Notes: generated by a model from the letters alone, not told the origin. Shown: positions 34,301 through 46,867, counted from the stretch's first letter. The stretch: DNA of 64,000 nt from Steromphala cineraria (GCA_916613615.1 OU744734.1:31566301-31630300); one strand, 5' to 3'. Program-made: numbers and translations.

Positions 34301-35124
34301 AGAGCCATTGGCTCTGTAGCTCATCAGGCTTCATCGTCAATTACAATATATGCTGTTGAGTGTGGCAAATGTGATTCCCCCTTTGTAGAGGCCAAAGGGT
34401 CACCAATCATAAAATTAAGTATAATAGGCAACAAGTTACAGTTTTCAAGGCTGGCCTTATACTTCATTGGAGCAACAGGGTCACCAAACCTACAATTCAT
34501 AATCCTCAATAATCAAGGAGTCTGTACACAAAGTTTCAGCTTTCTAGGCCTTATGGTTCTGGAGAAGAAGATGAAAATAGGTTTTTAGGACGTGGCCCTT
34601 ATTAGGGGTCACAGGGCCACCAAAGCTACAATTTTTAATCCTCACTAGACAAGGAGTCTGTACACAAAGTTTCAGCTTTCTAGGCCTCATGGTTCTGGAG
34701 AAGAAGATGAAAATAGGTTTTTAGGGTGTGGCCCCTGTGGCCCTTATTAGGGGTCACAGTGCCACCAAAGCTACAATTTTTAATCCTCACTAGACAAGGA
34801 GTCTGTACACAAAGTTTTAGCTTTCTAGGCCTTATGGTTCTGGAGAAGAAGATGAAAATAGGTTTTTAGGGCGTGGCCCCTGTTGCCCTTATTAGGGGTC
34901 ACAGGGCCACCAAAGCTATAATTTATAATCCTCACTAGCCAAGGAGTCTGTACACAAAGTTTCAGCTTTCTAGGCCCTATGGTTCTGGAGAAGAAGTCGG
35001 AATTCCACAAAGTTTACGGACGGACGGACGGACGGACGGATGGACGGATGGACGGACGGACGGACGGACGCCGGACAACATGCCATGCCATAAGCACATC
35101 GGGCCTTATAGGCCAGATGAGCTA
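34301..35124. mobile_element. P1 element, complete reference copy
   Basis: It opens AGAGCCATTGGCTCT-GTAGCTCATCAGG and closes ggccagatgagcta. Four cores of about 125-130 bp include caaagtttcagctttctaggcc and ttctggagaagaagatgaaaatagg. A long (GGAC)n tract (35018-35071) follows, then a gccataagcacatcgggcc...aggcc stem. It is inserted inside TE2. Confidence 0.85.
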
Positions 35125-35165
35125 AAAATCGAATCGAAGTTGTCTAGGTGAATCGTTGCAGCCCT

Positions 35166-35777
35166 ACCTGCTACATCAGCATATATGTCTCCGCTAATGC
35201 TACAACCTATCCCCTGATATCCTTCTATAGTCTTCTGTCGTATCGCTATATATAGCAAGGCAATCAAATGATGCCCTTTCAGCGATAGCTGCAAACTAGT
35301 TTCTTGGCTTCGTTCCGCGTGCTCACCTCGTGATTCAAATTAACCAATAGGAGTGCTATTTAAATAATAGATAATAAATCTGATTCTCATTGCAGTCTCC
35401 CGCTAAGCTCCAAATCACGCACTCTTAGATTTCCACGTGCTACATCACTAGACAACAGTGTATGGAGTTCGAAATAGTTTGTCTGAAAACAGATAGACTA
35501 TAAATAGCGCTAGGCAACCACCCGTCAGGGATACGACAGAAGACTATTGGATATCAGGGGACAGTGTTGTTCCTAGGTGGTCAGTTAAGGGGGTCATTTT
35601 GGCCTTTTCTGAGTGGATGGGACCCCTTACAATGGTAAAATTATCTTACTTCTCCAAATTTTAAGGGACACCAAGCAAAAAGGGTAGGCAAATGTCCCCA
35701 GGACCCCCTCTAGGAACAACACTGCAGGGGATAGGTTGTAGCATTAGCGCAAACATCTACGTTGATGTAGCAGGATG
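35166..35777. mobile_element. Foldback element with ~85-bp inverted arms, inside TE2
   Basis: The left arm (35166-35254) and right arm (35527-35777, minus a nested MITE) share cctgctacatca, gctaatgctacaacctatcccctgatatcc and agtcttctgtcgtatc in inverse order. The exact target duplication was not resolved. Confidence 0.75.
35562..35724. mobile_element. 163-bp MITE inserted in the arm of the foldback element
   Basis: The perfect 15-bp inverted ends are CAGTGTTGTTCCTAG, with a 7-bp duplication CAGGGGA (35555-35561, 35725-35731). The opposite arm of the foldback (at about 35210) shows the uninterrupted target. The CAGTG start and 7-bp duplication suggest a hAT-like source. Confidence 0.88.
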
Positions 35778-35871
35778 ACATGGTACCGGCGATTTTGTTT
35801 TTGTACCTGTAAAAAAAATTACCCCTGTCGGTACACAGTACCGGCAGTTTAAAAAGTCAGCGGAAACACTG

Positions 35872-36070
35872 GCACTGGATTACATTGTTTGCACAGATTA
35901 GAGAAGCACACCTTATTTTTCACACCTCGTGGCAAACTAACCCTTGTGCAGATTTTCAAGAAAAATACATTGTTGAAAATGGCATTAAATTGTCGTCATT
36001 TTGATGTATGACATTTACATGGGCTATAAGAAATAATGAAACTACAAGCAGTGAAAAAACATTGATTTTC
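35872..36070. repeat. Dispersed repeat D2, right part of the split copy
   Basis: It continues D2 (ggattacattgtttgcacagatta, ttgaaaatggcattaaattgtcg, actacaagcagtgaaaaaac) and matches the inverse of 45770-45990. Confidence 0.75.
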
Positions 36071-36894
36071 AGGTATTTTCAGCTACATACCATTATATTG
36101 CACTTAATATTACAAAAACTATTCGGCACATTTTGAATTCTTTTGTATCAAAATAAAGATTGAAGAATTGTCTACAATTCCATATGTAATTTGTACAAGC
36201 GCAATAATGAATAAAGATACAGAAAGCTCCGCGAAAAAGTCAACTTCTGACTTGTTATATCCGTAGATATGTGGCCCGTTTGACAGAGCAACTTTGAGAC
36301 TTGATATCTAAATAACTAATTGTTACAGCCCATATATACATATCATTGAAAAGAGACAAACATTGTCGTTATTTTGATATATAACATGTCATTGCGCCAA
36401 AAGAACTAATAAAACTGTAAGTATCTCAAAAAGAAGTGTTATTCATTTTTTCCTGTTATAACTCATGAAATACTTAGCTCATTTTAACAAATATATCAGA
36501 ATAAAGAGTAAAGAACGATGTTTTATTTTATGTAAAGTTCGTGCACATGCAAAGAAAACTTTTCACATAGCAATTTTATTACATCCCTTCCTTTCTTGCT
36601 CGATATTTGTTTCAGCGCTTTTTATAATTTTTATATCACAATGAGGACAAAAGAATTGTCGTTGTTTCCATAAAAAATAACGCTAAATTAAAGGAATACG
36701 ATGCAACAAGCTGTCGCAATTATCAGATTTGTTCTCTAGTAACTGAGGGTAAGCTGCTTTCATAATTTTTGTATTCTGAACCAATCAATGTATTTTTTAT
36801 AATTTTTATATCATCGTAAAGACAAAAGTATTATCTCAAATCTGGTGTAAAGTTTGCATATTCGCAATTAAAATAAAAGTACCGAGGGTACAGA
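36071..36894. other. Unassigned AT-rich intronic region
   Basis: Two weakly similar pieces contain 'tttataatttttatatca' (about 36620 and 36797), with neighbouring text suggesting an old tandem repeat. Nothing else was recognised. Confidence 0.4.
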
Positions 36895-39800
36895 AGCTCA
36901 CCTTAAAATGAATGATGTGGTAAAATGGTTTGTGTAACCATCTTTTATATGATAATTGATTATGGCTGCCATCATGATTTTTTTATCTTTTAAAATGCTA
37001 TTCTTCTGTTGGAAACCACTAGAGCTTGAACAAACATTAATACTAGAATGATATAATAATGATTTGTTAACAAGCAGTAGGTTTTTGTATAACTTTGTTG
37101 TATATCTATGGCTGAATTGGTGACTATCTTGGACTTTTTAATCTTCAAAATGCTACTTTTATGTGGGCATCTGTATTAATTTCATTATGATATCTTGATT
37201 GGTTTAGGAGTATTCATTTAGTCACACTCTCAACTTCCAAAGAACTAAAAAGATGATGCACATAAACATTTGGAATATATCCCTCTGACACAAATCACAA
37301 ATTCAGCTAGTGATATGTCTCATGTAATTCTAACTGAAGATTTCTGAATATCTTAAATCTTGACATATGTTAGTGCAATCTGATTGGTCAGAATAGGCTA
37401 GCAACTTGGGGGTTTATGCTAATCACTAGATATGATGACCTATGATGACCTCTTGCACCTGCATGTAGCTTATGTAACTTATCCTCTTATGTAAGTTACT
37501 GTTATTCCATATAGTGAGTGTTCTCCCCTCATTTCAATATGCAATACAGATACTCTTTAGAGGAGAGTTGCAGGAGAGGGGCTGGAAGGATAGGAGGGGA
37601 AAGGGGGGGGGGGGGGGGGGGGGGGAGGGTGGTTGGGGAGGATAGAAGAGAGGTTTGCAATGGAAGGACAGGAGAAAAAAAGGGAGGTGGGAAAGGGGGG
37701 ATAGAAGGGGTGGGGGTAGAAGAGAGGTTTGCAATGGAAATAATCTGGAGGTCAACTCAGTAATATGTTTATTGAAGTATCTTAACTAACAGAGAGAATT
37801 GGTGAGAAAGACTTTGTAAAAAAAGAATTGTTCAGACAGCTGTTCAATTAGTTTTGAAGATGAATATTAAATGATATCTTTTATTAGCATATCAAAAAAA
37901 ATAAAAGATAATTTGTTATTCATTAACCAAAATTTTCAATTTGGAATAAATTAATTGCATGGGAACAAAGGAGTAAAAAACCTAACAGTTAGTGTTGGGA
38001 GTGAACAAATTTAATCATTTTAAATGCTTTTGAAAAGGATTTGTTTGAATTGAATGATCATTATAATTATCTAGATAATCATTGTTCAGACCGTAATCAG
38101 ATATAGATGATTAAAAAATGTATATTTATCCCTCACTGGCTATGTTATTTGCCATATATGAAGTGTCAGGAATTATGTAACCCACTGATGGAGTGAACAA
38201 CTTTTATCATTTTATGTTTTATTAAAAAGGATTTATTAAAACAGTCATGCTTCAGGCTGTTCGCAGATGAAGATGATTCATACAGTTTTTTGTAACTGTA
38301 TTTATAGTGTTGATAAATATTACAACAAGCGTATCAATACAAATATAATGACATTGATTTGATTGATCAGGAAATGTATTCTTTTCAATGAATTTCATGA
38401 AATCTAATTGAAAATTCAATATAATTGACATATTGACCATCTTGGATTCTTGATAATAAAATAAATGCGTCTTTGTCAGGAATCACTATATAAAAAAATA
38501 CTCACTTTTCAGAATGATATCTTAATTGATTTAATAGGAGTAGTACTAGGCCTGAAATCTAATTGAAAAATAATGACTTCTATGATGACATGTTGTTCCC
38601 AGAACCCCTTCAGCATGATACAATTATCATTTAGTTTTACAGGTATTTATCAAACACATGGTATTGGAACTGGAACCTGATACAAAATACCTCTATTATT
38701 AACTTATCATGTAGATTACAGTACATAAAAGCAGATTCTTGACTTGTTAATATTAACTCATCATGCAGATTGTTGTACACAAAAGCTGATTCTTGACTTG
38801 TTTAAATTGTTATTTGTAAAAAGTATTACTTTTAATAGAATACAAGTATACTTTTCATAAAGACAATTTATATACTTTCCATAAAGTCCATTATGTTCTA
38901 TTTATCAATTAGGTCATGATTACTATGCAATATACAAGCAGGCAGGGCTGCTAGCCCCAGATCCTTAAGGAGAGTGTAGCAATTTGTGTATTTGGCTTTG
39001 TGTACGTATATTTGGAGAAGCATCCTAGTGTGCTGAGCATGTAAACCTGAACTCTGGCTAAGCCCTTATGTGTGGTATTAAAAGACTTGACATGAGAGAA
39101 CATGAATTGTTGTGAAAAATATATATAATTTCACAAAATATAGTTAGCTTATGTCCTAAATTGATTTTGTGTCAAGAAGAACTTCTGTTAGATATAAAAA
39201 TGGTACAAATATGAGTAAAACACAGGAACTGGAACCTGATGCAAAATAACTCTTTCCACATCAACTTATCATGTAGATTGCTAAACACAAAGCTTATTGT
39301 TGACAAGTTTTGTGTAAGTTGTTATTCTTAAAAAGAACATATCACTGTCATGAGAATACAAGTCTAATTTCCATAACTCTTATTGCATACACATGGCCAT
39401 ATAGCATAATGCTCTATCATTTCAGGTCAGGTTGATTATGCAACAGACTAGCAGCTGAGACTGTGATGCTAGCAGCCTGTATTGGGATGTGTATTAGAAA
39501 AGCATAGGAATATCTGAACTCTGGTTGACCCCTTTTGTGTGGTATTTAAAAGGAATATAAGGGAGATACCATTGTTTAAAATTCAACATGATGTTTAATG
39601 TCATTGGGTTTTTGCAGCTAGTTTATGCAGCCATAAATATTTTAAACAAATTAATTAATTATGTTTGTCTTTCATCTTAATGTTTTAGAAACACTTAAAA
39701 ATATAGAACAACTTGCATGACAATCTTAAATATTTCATATTCAAGATAATATTATGATTAGTAAGTTCAAATTAGTGAATTTATATAGTGCGAGTGATCA

Positions 39801-40586
39801 CTTGATGAAAGCTTAAAATTTAGTAATAATGATGTGTCATCTGCAGCTGAAAAGTCAATATGGCTGCTATCGCGGCCATCTTGGATTCTCAAAACTGAAA
39901 CGGCTACCTTTGTTGGATTAATCACTATAGGTATAACATACTACAATATGAAAATGATATCTAGATTGGTTTAGGAGAAGTAGTCATTTTCATGAAATCT
40001 AATTGAAAATTCAATATGGCTGCCATGGCGGCCATCTTGGATTCTCAAAACTGAAACGTCAACCTTTCTGTGAGGAATCACCATAGGTATAACATACTAC
40101 AATTTCAGCATGATATCTAGGTTGGTTTAGAAAGAGTAGTCTTTTCATGAAATCTAATTGAAAATTTAATATGGCTGCCATGGCGGCCATCTTGGATTCT
40201 CAAAACTGAAACGTCTACCTTTCTGTGAGGAATCACCATGGGTATAACATACTACAATTTCAGAATGATATCTGCATTCGTTTAGGAGGAGTAGTCTTTT
40301 TCGTAAAATCTAATTGAAAATTCAATATGGCTGCCATGGCGGCCATCTTATATTCTCAAAACTGAAACGTCTACCTTTCTGTGAGGAATCACCATGGGTA
40401 TAACATACTACAATTTCAGAATGATATCTGCATTCGTTTAGGAGGAGTAGTCTTTTTCCTGAAAGTTTACGGACGGACAGACGGACGGACGGACAGACGG
40501 ACAGACGGACAGACAGACGGACAGACAGACGGACGACGGACGAAGCGCCACGACATAAGCTCACATTTACTTTGTAAAGGTGAGCT
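36895..40586. mobile_element. 3.7-kb tandem-core element P2 with inverted AGCTCACCTT ends
   Basis: The 5' edge AGCTCACCTT (36895-36904) is inverse to AAGGTGAGCT (40577-40586). The interior is a decayed array. The 3' cores (39830-40460) are well kept, ~150 bp each: atggctgccatggcggccatcttggattctcaaaactgaaac plus tataacatactacaatttcagaatgatatct. A ggacggacagacgg run (40470-40545) and a gctcac...gtgagc hairpin end it. Cores become more alike toward the 3' end, as in R5. Confidence 0.78.
37603..37627. repeat. Poly-G homopolymer in a purine-rich tract
   Basis: About 23 consecutive G lie inside a 180-bp G/A-rich strand-asymmetric stretch (37560-37740). The glycine-rich open frame across it is a by-product. 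Confidence 0.9.
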
Positions 40587-41354
40587 AAAAAACCGTATAG
40601 CCTTTTGATTATCAAAGCCTGTTTTGAATAGCTGATGGTACCCTACACTCTTATTTCATTTCTTCTAAACCATGCTATACGATCACATATTCCCAATTTA
40701 TATTTGTACCCATAATAGTAAGCTATTTATCAAGCTCGAAATAAAGACAATTTTTGTATACGCGACAGTTAATATTACAGCGAGTCTAACACTTTTGCCT
40801 GCACGTGCTCGGGCCACGTGAGTGCCCCAGGGGGATTCTTTCACTTATAACTCTATACACGGCGGAACGTTTTCACGCAAAATCACTCACTTACTTTGGC
40901 AACGTTTCTTTTGTTCAGGACAGTGTATTTAAATGAAAAGATATCACCATAATGACCGATTATCTCTTTGTACGTATATTATTTGCATATGTGCGTTCAG
41001 TATTTATATGATTTTATTACACTTGAAATAATGACAATTTTCAAATAGTTGTAATAATCGTTTTAAAGAATTCCTCCAAATAATTTGTATGTGGTTGTGA
41101 AGCAGTACATACAGTGATTCCTACTGTAGTAATAAGGCGTATGCGTGGTGAATTTATTGAATAATAGCGGTTGAAATGAAGACAACTTTACTTTCGATAT
41201 CGAAACCGTTCCGCGTGTGATAGAAATTCCATTGAAAATTTGGGATACGTTTTGGCCATTTCTTTACAGGATTGGCGACTTAGAATTGTAAGTGATGAAT
41301 TTTTTTATCCCCCCTTCGAGATGTAAATATGCCATGTCTTGTAAAAATGGACGC
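40587..41354. other. Unassigned intronic region
   Basis: No gene or repeat edge was recognised. The piece around 40790-40870 (gcacgtgctcgggccacgtgagtgcccc) is GC-richer, without a further clue. Confidence 0.35.
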
Positions 41355-41948
41355 GATTCGCCACAGAAAATAATTCAGCCAGTAGAGCTAACCAGCATAT
41401 AACAGTGGCTGGCACCGTACAAGAAAATTCAGCCACAGTACCTTGTAGAAAATATAAAGTATTCAGCGTCGTGGGGGTTAATATGGACAACAGGGCAACC
41501 AAAGCTAAAAGGTTTCAGCTTTCTAGGCCTTATGCTTCTTGAGAAGAAGATGAAAATGGTTTTAAGGGCATGGCCTCTGTGGCCCTTTTACGGGGCAATA
41601 GGGCCACCAAATCCTCACTAGTCAAGGAGTCTGTAAACAAAGTTTTAGCTTTCTAGGCCTTATGTCAAAAATACACAAAGTTTGGACGGATGCCATACAC
41701 CATGCCGTGACAAAAGGTTTAAAGGGCCACAAGGTCACCAAAGCTATAAATTATAATCCTCAATAGTCAAGGAGTATGTATACAAGGTTTCAGCTTTCTA
41801 GGCCTTATATGAAAATAGGTTCTAAACCTCATGACGCTGATTACTTTATATATGCTTACAAGGCACCGTGGCTGAATATTGTACAGTGCCAGCCACTGTT
41901 ATCTGCTAATTAGCCCCGCTGGCTGTATTATTTTCTGTAGGGAGGCGC
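41355..41948. mobile_element. Foldback element with ~120-bp arms around P1 fragments
   Basis: The arms 41355-41475 and 41827-41948 are inverse copies (acagaaaataattcagcc, taacagtggctggcac, attcagccac.gt.ccttgta, tattcagcgtc). The loop holds two P1-type core fragments (41510-41825) with ctttctaggccttatg. Confidence 0.75.
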
Positions 41949-41974
41949 CAACTAGTGTATCTATTTCGCGAATC

Positions 41975-42790
41975 CCGGTCGTAATATCATGCTCCTAACA
42001 AAAATACCTAGCGGGTCACGTAGTCGAATAGTTGACACATAACTGCGACTTTGAATGAAAGTTTTACCGTGTCTAGAACAATTTTTATAACAATCTAAAT
42101 ATTGTCTTTATTTAGAGCCTTGTAAAATGTTTATTTAGGAAGCGCAATAATTCTTTTTACATGGACTTCTAGATACACTATTCCTCTTTATAGATATATA
42201 AAAAATAATACGATGCGCCTCATAGTTAGTTTTCCACAGTCATCAAAAGAAAATCTTTATTTCCTGTTGATAAATACAGAATACTCAAAGCACATACAAG
42301 ATTTTTTATATGGAACTGTAGAGGATTTAGTTGCAAAAAATCATGATAAAACTCGTAACGGCGCATGAGATACAAAGGATGGAAACTCCATAAGTTTACA
42401 CGAAAACTCCCGAATGCAACAGTTTTTTAGGGGTAGCATATGCCCCCACATGCACAGTGAAACCGACAGGCACCTCAGTACCATAATGCCCGGGGCTGCT
42501 AGTGCGCGAGAAACATGCAAGTTCAATTACGGATAGCGATAGCCGGGGTGATCGCGCATCTAGCGCATGTGAGCAATATCTTTTATTCCTCGCAACGCTT
42601 GTCGCTTCTTTATTTTTGTGCGCGCACATACAAATGATACATGTAAATAAAGACAAGTCTCTCCTCTACTCGACAGTGAAAACAAAATAAAAATATCTCT
42701 AATGGTTCGCGAGATATGAAAGCCGCTAGGTGGGTACCCTCAATCATTTTGGAGAAAAAGTTTGATTTGCGACAGATGTCACGGCACTTG
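41975..42790. repeat. Dispersed repeat D1, copy 2 (inverse of 19010-19830)
   Basis: The same blocks as copy 1 occur in inverted order (gctcctaacaaaaatacctagc ... gcatatgcccccacatgcacagtg ... gtgcgcgcacatacaaatgatacatgtaaataaagacaa ... taggtgggtaccctc). The copies differ by many substitutions and small gaps. Confidence 0.75.
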
Positions 42791-43133
42791 CAGTTTGCGC
42801 ATGTACAAATGACACATTGGATTGAAACTCGTCCTTCGCCCTTTACAATGATATAAATGATTTGAAATTCCGCTACCCCGTTCAAAAGATTATAGTGCCA
42901 AATAAGGGTGGGGATTCATGATGCGGCTCTAGTTGAACTTCCACGGACAGCTCACATTGACTTTCTCTGTCTCTTTTACGAAATAAAAAGAATATTTTAT
43001 TTTTAGAAATAGTTTTACAAGATATCCAACAACAGCATATAACAATAATCACTGAATAATGCGAAGTACAATCTTTTGGGACCTAACAAGGTCGAGAGTA
43101 CACTGTCCACACTTCCACCTCTTTCTTCTTTCT

Positions 43134-44403
43134 TCAATTATCTTCTTCCTGTCCATTATCATCATCCTTCTCTGTGAGACTGATGTAAGCTTTACAGTAA
43201 TCTTGTGACATATGGTAGAGTCGGAAACATGGTGTTACACACAGACAGACATTGCTTTCTACACATTCGAATGAAGATTCTTTTCCTATTCTTTTCTTCT
43301 TTCGAACTGGCTGGTTGGTTGCTTGCGCTGCACATCGCTGAAGTTCACATCTGGTTTTGGCACATACAACACAGGCACGTGATAAATTCTTCTTCCTTCC
43401 GACAGGCTCAATCTTTGACGGAAAGTGACGACCATGAAGTCGTATAATACTATCGTCGCTCGCAGACATACAACCTGGTCTGTGTCCGCAAAGGTTATAA
43501 TGTGTTGAACTATTTCTTTCCTGAATTGACGGCTTGTTTTCAAAGTTTTATCTTTTGAAAGTTCTTTGTACAGAATGTAGACATTATAAAGAGCAACGTT
43601 GAGGATATGATACCAAACACGCTTCCACCACTTTAGAGTTTTCAGTTTGAACGGAGTGTAAAACAACATTTGATCAGCACAATCGACACCACCCATGTAT
43701 TTATTGTACTCATGGACAATACGAGGTTTTGTATGTGGTTTTGACCAAATCATATGTTTTCCCACCTAAAGAAACAGCTTCGTTGGTTCTTCCAGTTTAG
43801 AGTTTGAATAAATAAACATATCCATTGTGCGAGTAGCACAACATGTAAGCTTTTATTCCATACTTCTTTGGTTTGTCAGGGTTGTAAACCTAGAAGCTGA
43901 GGTTGCCTTTCCAAGGCACCAATCTCTCATCAATAGAGATATGTTGATGCGGTATTTAAACTCTGAATAACCGATGTATGATGCAGTTATACAATAAGCC
44001 AAGTATATTTATTAGGGAAAACCGAGGTGTGTTTCGTCCCGGCATTGTACTGTTATCAGATAGGTGATGGTACGTGAGCAAGAACCAAAACCTGTCCTTG
44101 GGCATACACTTTGGGAAGAAAGGCGTCAACGTCACTAGTAGTCAAATACTCTGAAAAGTTTCTCTGTACAACTAAGGACATGCCGATAGTCATTGCTATG
44201 AATACTTTCATCTCCTCAGCTTTCGTATCCTTCCACTGGTGCAACCTCGAACAGGGGGGAAGAACCTTGCCGTCACATTCTTGGTGAAAATATCTATTGG
44301 TTTCTGTTGACATCATTCCGTAGTCCTCTTCATCACTCTTACTATCACTATCACTCATCTGTAGTCTCCATATCAGAAGGTTCGTCAGCATGGACTTCAG
44401 CAA
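43134..44403 (-). pseudogene. piggyBac-family transposase relic with internal deletion
   Basis: Minus-strand order: an acidic N-terminal region, then WKDTKAEEMKVFIAMTIGMSLV and YLTTSD (44400-44056). Then, with stops, an ISIDE...KGNLSF / KPKKYGIKAYMLC segment (about 43935-43800) carrying the first catalytic Asp. Then KPRIVHEYNKYMGGVDCADQM...KWWKRVWYHILNVALYN with the third catalytic Asp in GGVD (43760-43560), and a Cys-rich C-terminal RING/PHD-like knot (RACVVC...CLCVTPCFRLYH, 43390-43190). Roughly 100-150 codons between the first and third Asp, including the second, are missing. It is inactive. No TTAA-flanked ends were identified. Confidence 0.85.
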
Positions 44404-45769
44404 TAAACTCGTCGTCGCTGGAGGAAAACTCCCGAGTCCTCGGCCTTCTAGGTTTTAGTCTTGGCATCCTCTAAATCATCTGTAATTGATTGGAAGAAAG
44501 AACGACAACTCAAGAGCATTTTACAGAGAAATCCAATGTGAGCTTCATGGACATTTATTGGCCGTCATTCAAAAGCATTTGAAACAATTTTACCATCAGC
44601 ACCGACGGCACCAAAGGCCATGTAAATTTCACTCATTTGGACGTATGTCCCGGCTAAACCTGTTTTTTTTCATACGACTCCCCCGAAGTTGAAAATCTGG
44701 ACATTTTCTAAGTCCCAGACATATTCTAACACATCTTTTCACCTGACATGCCGCCATTGCCAACGGCACCGCAAGCCACAAAATTTTTCCCAATTTTGTT
44801 TCACCTTGATGTGTTTTCTGACTTCATAGGCGACGAGGTGGTGAGTCGCGTACGCAACTACCATCTACGTCAGGGAAGTTCTGATTGTCATTTGTGGATT
44901 ACAAAAGTTTTGCAACTTTTGACAGGTTCCACGGACCTACCCGCTGGGACGTCCCAGGTACTGGGCAATGTAAGCCATGATATAGGGTGTTCTTGAAAGG
45001 AACACCTTGCCCTACATATATGCTAAATCTTTCACACCTTGGAATAACACCGAATATTATTTTTGAATTTCAGTAAACCTGATATTGAATATTGAAGTTT
45101 GGGGGATAAGGGTTAATTCAGCCTATATCTCATGGCGAGGCCCGCAATAAAAATATTCAAAATTCTCAAAACAAAATCCGATCACGCCCGATTTTTTATG
45201 GGAAAAATACATACATCAAGGCGATATCCGGAAGTGGTCAAAAACCTTGTACTTCATCATAACCCGATCATGTAAGTTTTGTTATGGGACAACTTTCCCA
45301 TTATGTCCTGGCGAAACCCGAAAAAAAATTGCCGATGTCAAAAAGACATCAAAACATTTTGCGGGGCTTTTTGCATCTTTATTTCTCTGTGAGCATATAC
45401 AAATGATATACCAAATTGAAGGCAATTTTATTCTCTTTCCGTCAATGTATCTTGCTTTATAGGGTGCCACTTGGTTAGTGAAATATCAAGCGCAAAAGTA
45501 TATATATATATTTGCAGCCTTTCTACTATATATGTTTGCGTGTGCGCATAATGCTGCATATACAAATGATATGCCAAATTGAAGGCAATTTTATTCACTT
45601 TCCATCGATATATCATGTGTTAGAGCGCGCCACTTGGTTATTAAAATATCAAGCGCGAATTTTACATTGAATAAAAGGGCATTTTTCTCTCTTCCTTCTG
45701 ACATATAAATTGTCAAAATATGCTACGTATTTCATGAAATAACTTAGTGTGAAAAGTGGTACATAGCTG
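44404..45769. other. Region with a two-copy tandem repeat, no gene
   Basis: Segments 45395-45485 and 45555-45655 are related (tacaaatgatatrccaaattgaaggcaattttatt, gccacttggtta, aaatatcaagcgc). The ORF-like stretches around 44486-44996 lack recognisable domains and may partly be antisense to piggyBac 5' sequence. Confidence 0.4.
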
Positions 45770-46240
45770 AAAATACATGAAAAAGTGAAAATCATTGTTT
45801 TTTCACTGCTTGTAGTTTCATTATTTCTTATAGCTCATGTAAATATTACACATCAAAATGCCGACAATTCAATGCCCTTTTCAACAATGCCTTTTTTATT
45901 GAACCCGCTCAAGGGTTAGTTTGCCACAGCATGTGAGAGATAAGGTGTGCTTCTCTAATTTGTGCAAACAATGTAATCCCCTGCCCCGGGTGATGCATGC
46001 GCCCGTGGGCAATTAGTGACGCATCGTGATTCTTGCTCTCGGGAGAGACCGAGAAAAATTAGGCGTTTTCACGAGTGTATTTCATTGTGTTACAGGTGAC
46101 ATAATGTTGTGAAACTTCGTACACCGTTTGATCCACCATTTAGACCACATTTCATAAAAAGAATGGCGTTTTAGCGAGGCGCGGAAAATAATTACGAGCC
46201 TCAAACTGAGAAAAGTCTTGGTGCAGAAAATTCAGCGATT
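45770..46240. repeat. Dispersed repeat D2, uninterrupted inverted copy
   Basis: It is continuous across the point (about 45995-46010, cccctgccccgggtgatgcatgc) where the other D2 copy is split by TE1 and TE2. It therefore records the empty site. Confidence 0.78.
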
Positions 46241-46867
46241 CGCCTAGAATGCTTGCAGTCAATTATAGTATTATCAGGAAAGTTAGTTTCCTCTATCCGG
46301 GGTTCACCTGGAGGGTTAACAGGTAATGCTATCGCCGACCCGAAATATTCCATCCTTCGCATTGTAGTAAGGGTTTATCCAGTCTTCATCGGAAAGACAC
46401 ATGAGGCAACGAATAATAAAAGAGTAGAAGGCAATTTTGAATTATCACAGCCCAAACAGTTAGAATGAGGATATCCAATAGATAAGAATTGTTGGCAGGT
46501 AAACACATTTACATTGTTGCGGAGAAGCCATCTTGAATTTGGAATGTAAACAACAAGAATGAAAACGATCTCACCCAGCACAAGACTGCGGGTGTAAAAT
46601 TCCTGAATCCAAGAAATCAACGAATCCAAACGAATACACAGAATATAATCTGTACGATCTCTCCTGTCGTCGAGAATAATATAAAAAAAACATAATTTAG
46701 TTGTAATGTTTACGCAATAATTATGAAAATCGTTTTCAAAAAAAGGATTAAATGAAAATGTTTTTTAATCAAGTACTACATATGTACAAAATTGGAAATC
46801 AAATAGATGAATAGTTTTTCTGCTATAGGTCAGACAAATTCTAAAGGTAAAGGGCTAAGAAAAAAAC
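46241..46867. other. Unassigned intronic region
   Basis: No repeat or gene was recognised, apart from AT-rich stretches near 46680-46830. Confidence 0.35.

Larger units (their letters stand above)
33207..35871. mobile_element. hAT-like non-autonomous element (TE2) inserted five bases from TE1
   Basis: The ends are CAATGTTCCC and, inverted, CAGTGTTTCC. Near-identical GCACG and GCACT flank it (33202-33206, 35872-35876). Both subterminal regions carry gtaccg/accggt motifs (33228-33305 and 35782-35845). It contains a complete P1 element and a foldback element as later insertions. No transposase is present. Confidence 0.75.

Noticed and set aside
37518..37763. Glycine-rich secreted protein or proline-rich antisense frame
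   Set aside because: By-product of a poly-G, purine-rich tract; no start context, splice sites or domain.
40381..40615. Coding frames rich in Ser-Val-Arg-Leu or Thr-Asp-Gly-Arg
   Set aside because: Simple translation of the GGACGGACAGAC tract at the end of P2.
44748..44996. 82-codon plus-strand frame as a small host gene
   Set aside because: No domain, no splice-site support and no sign of conservation; it lies next to a piggyBac relic.
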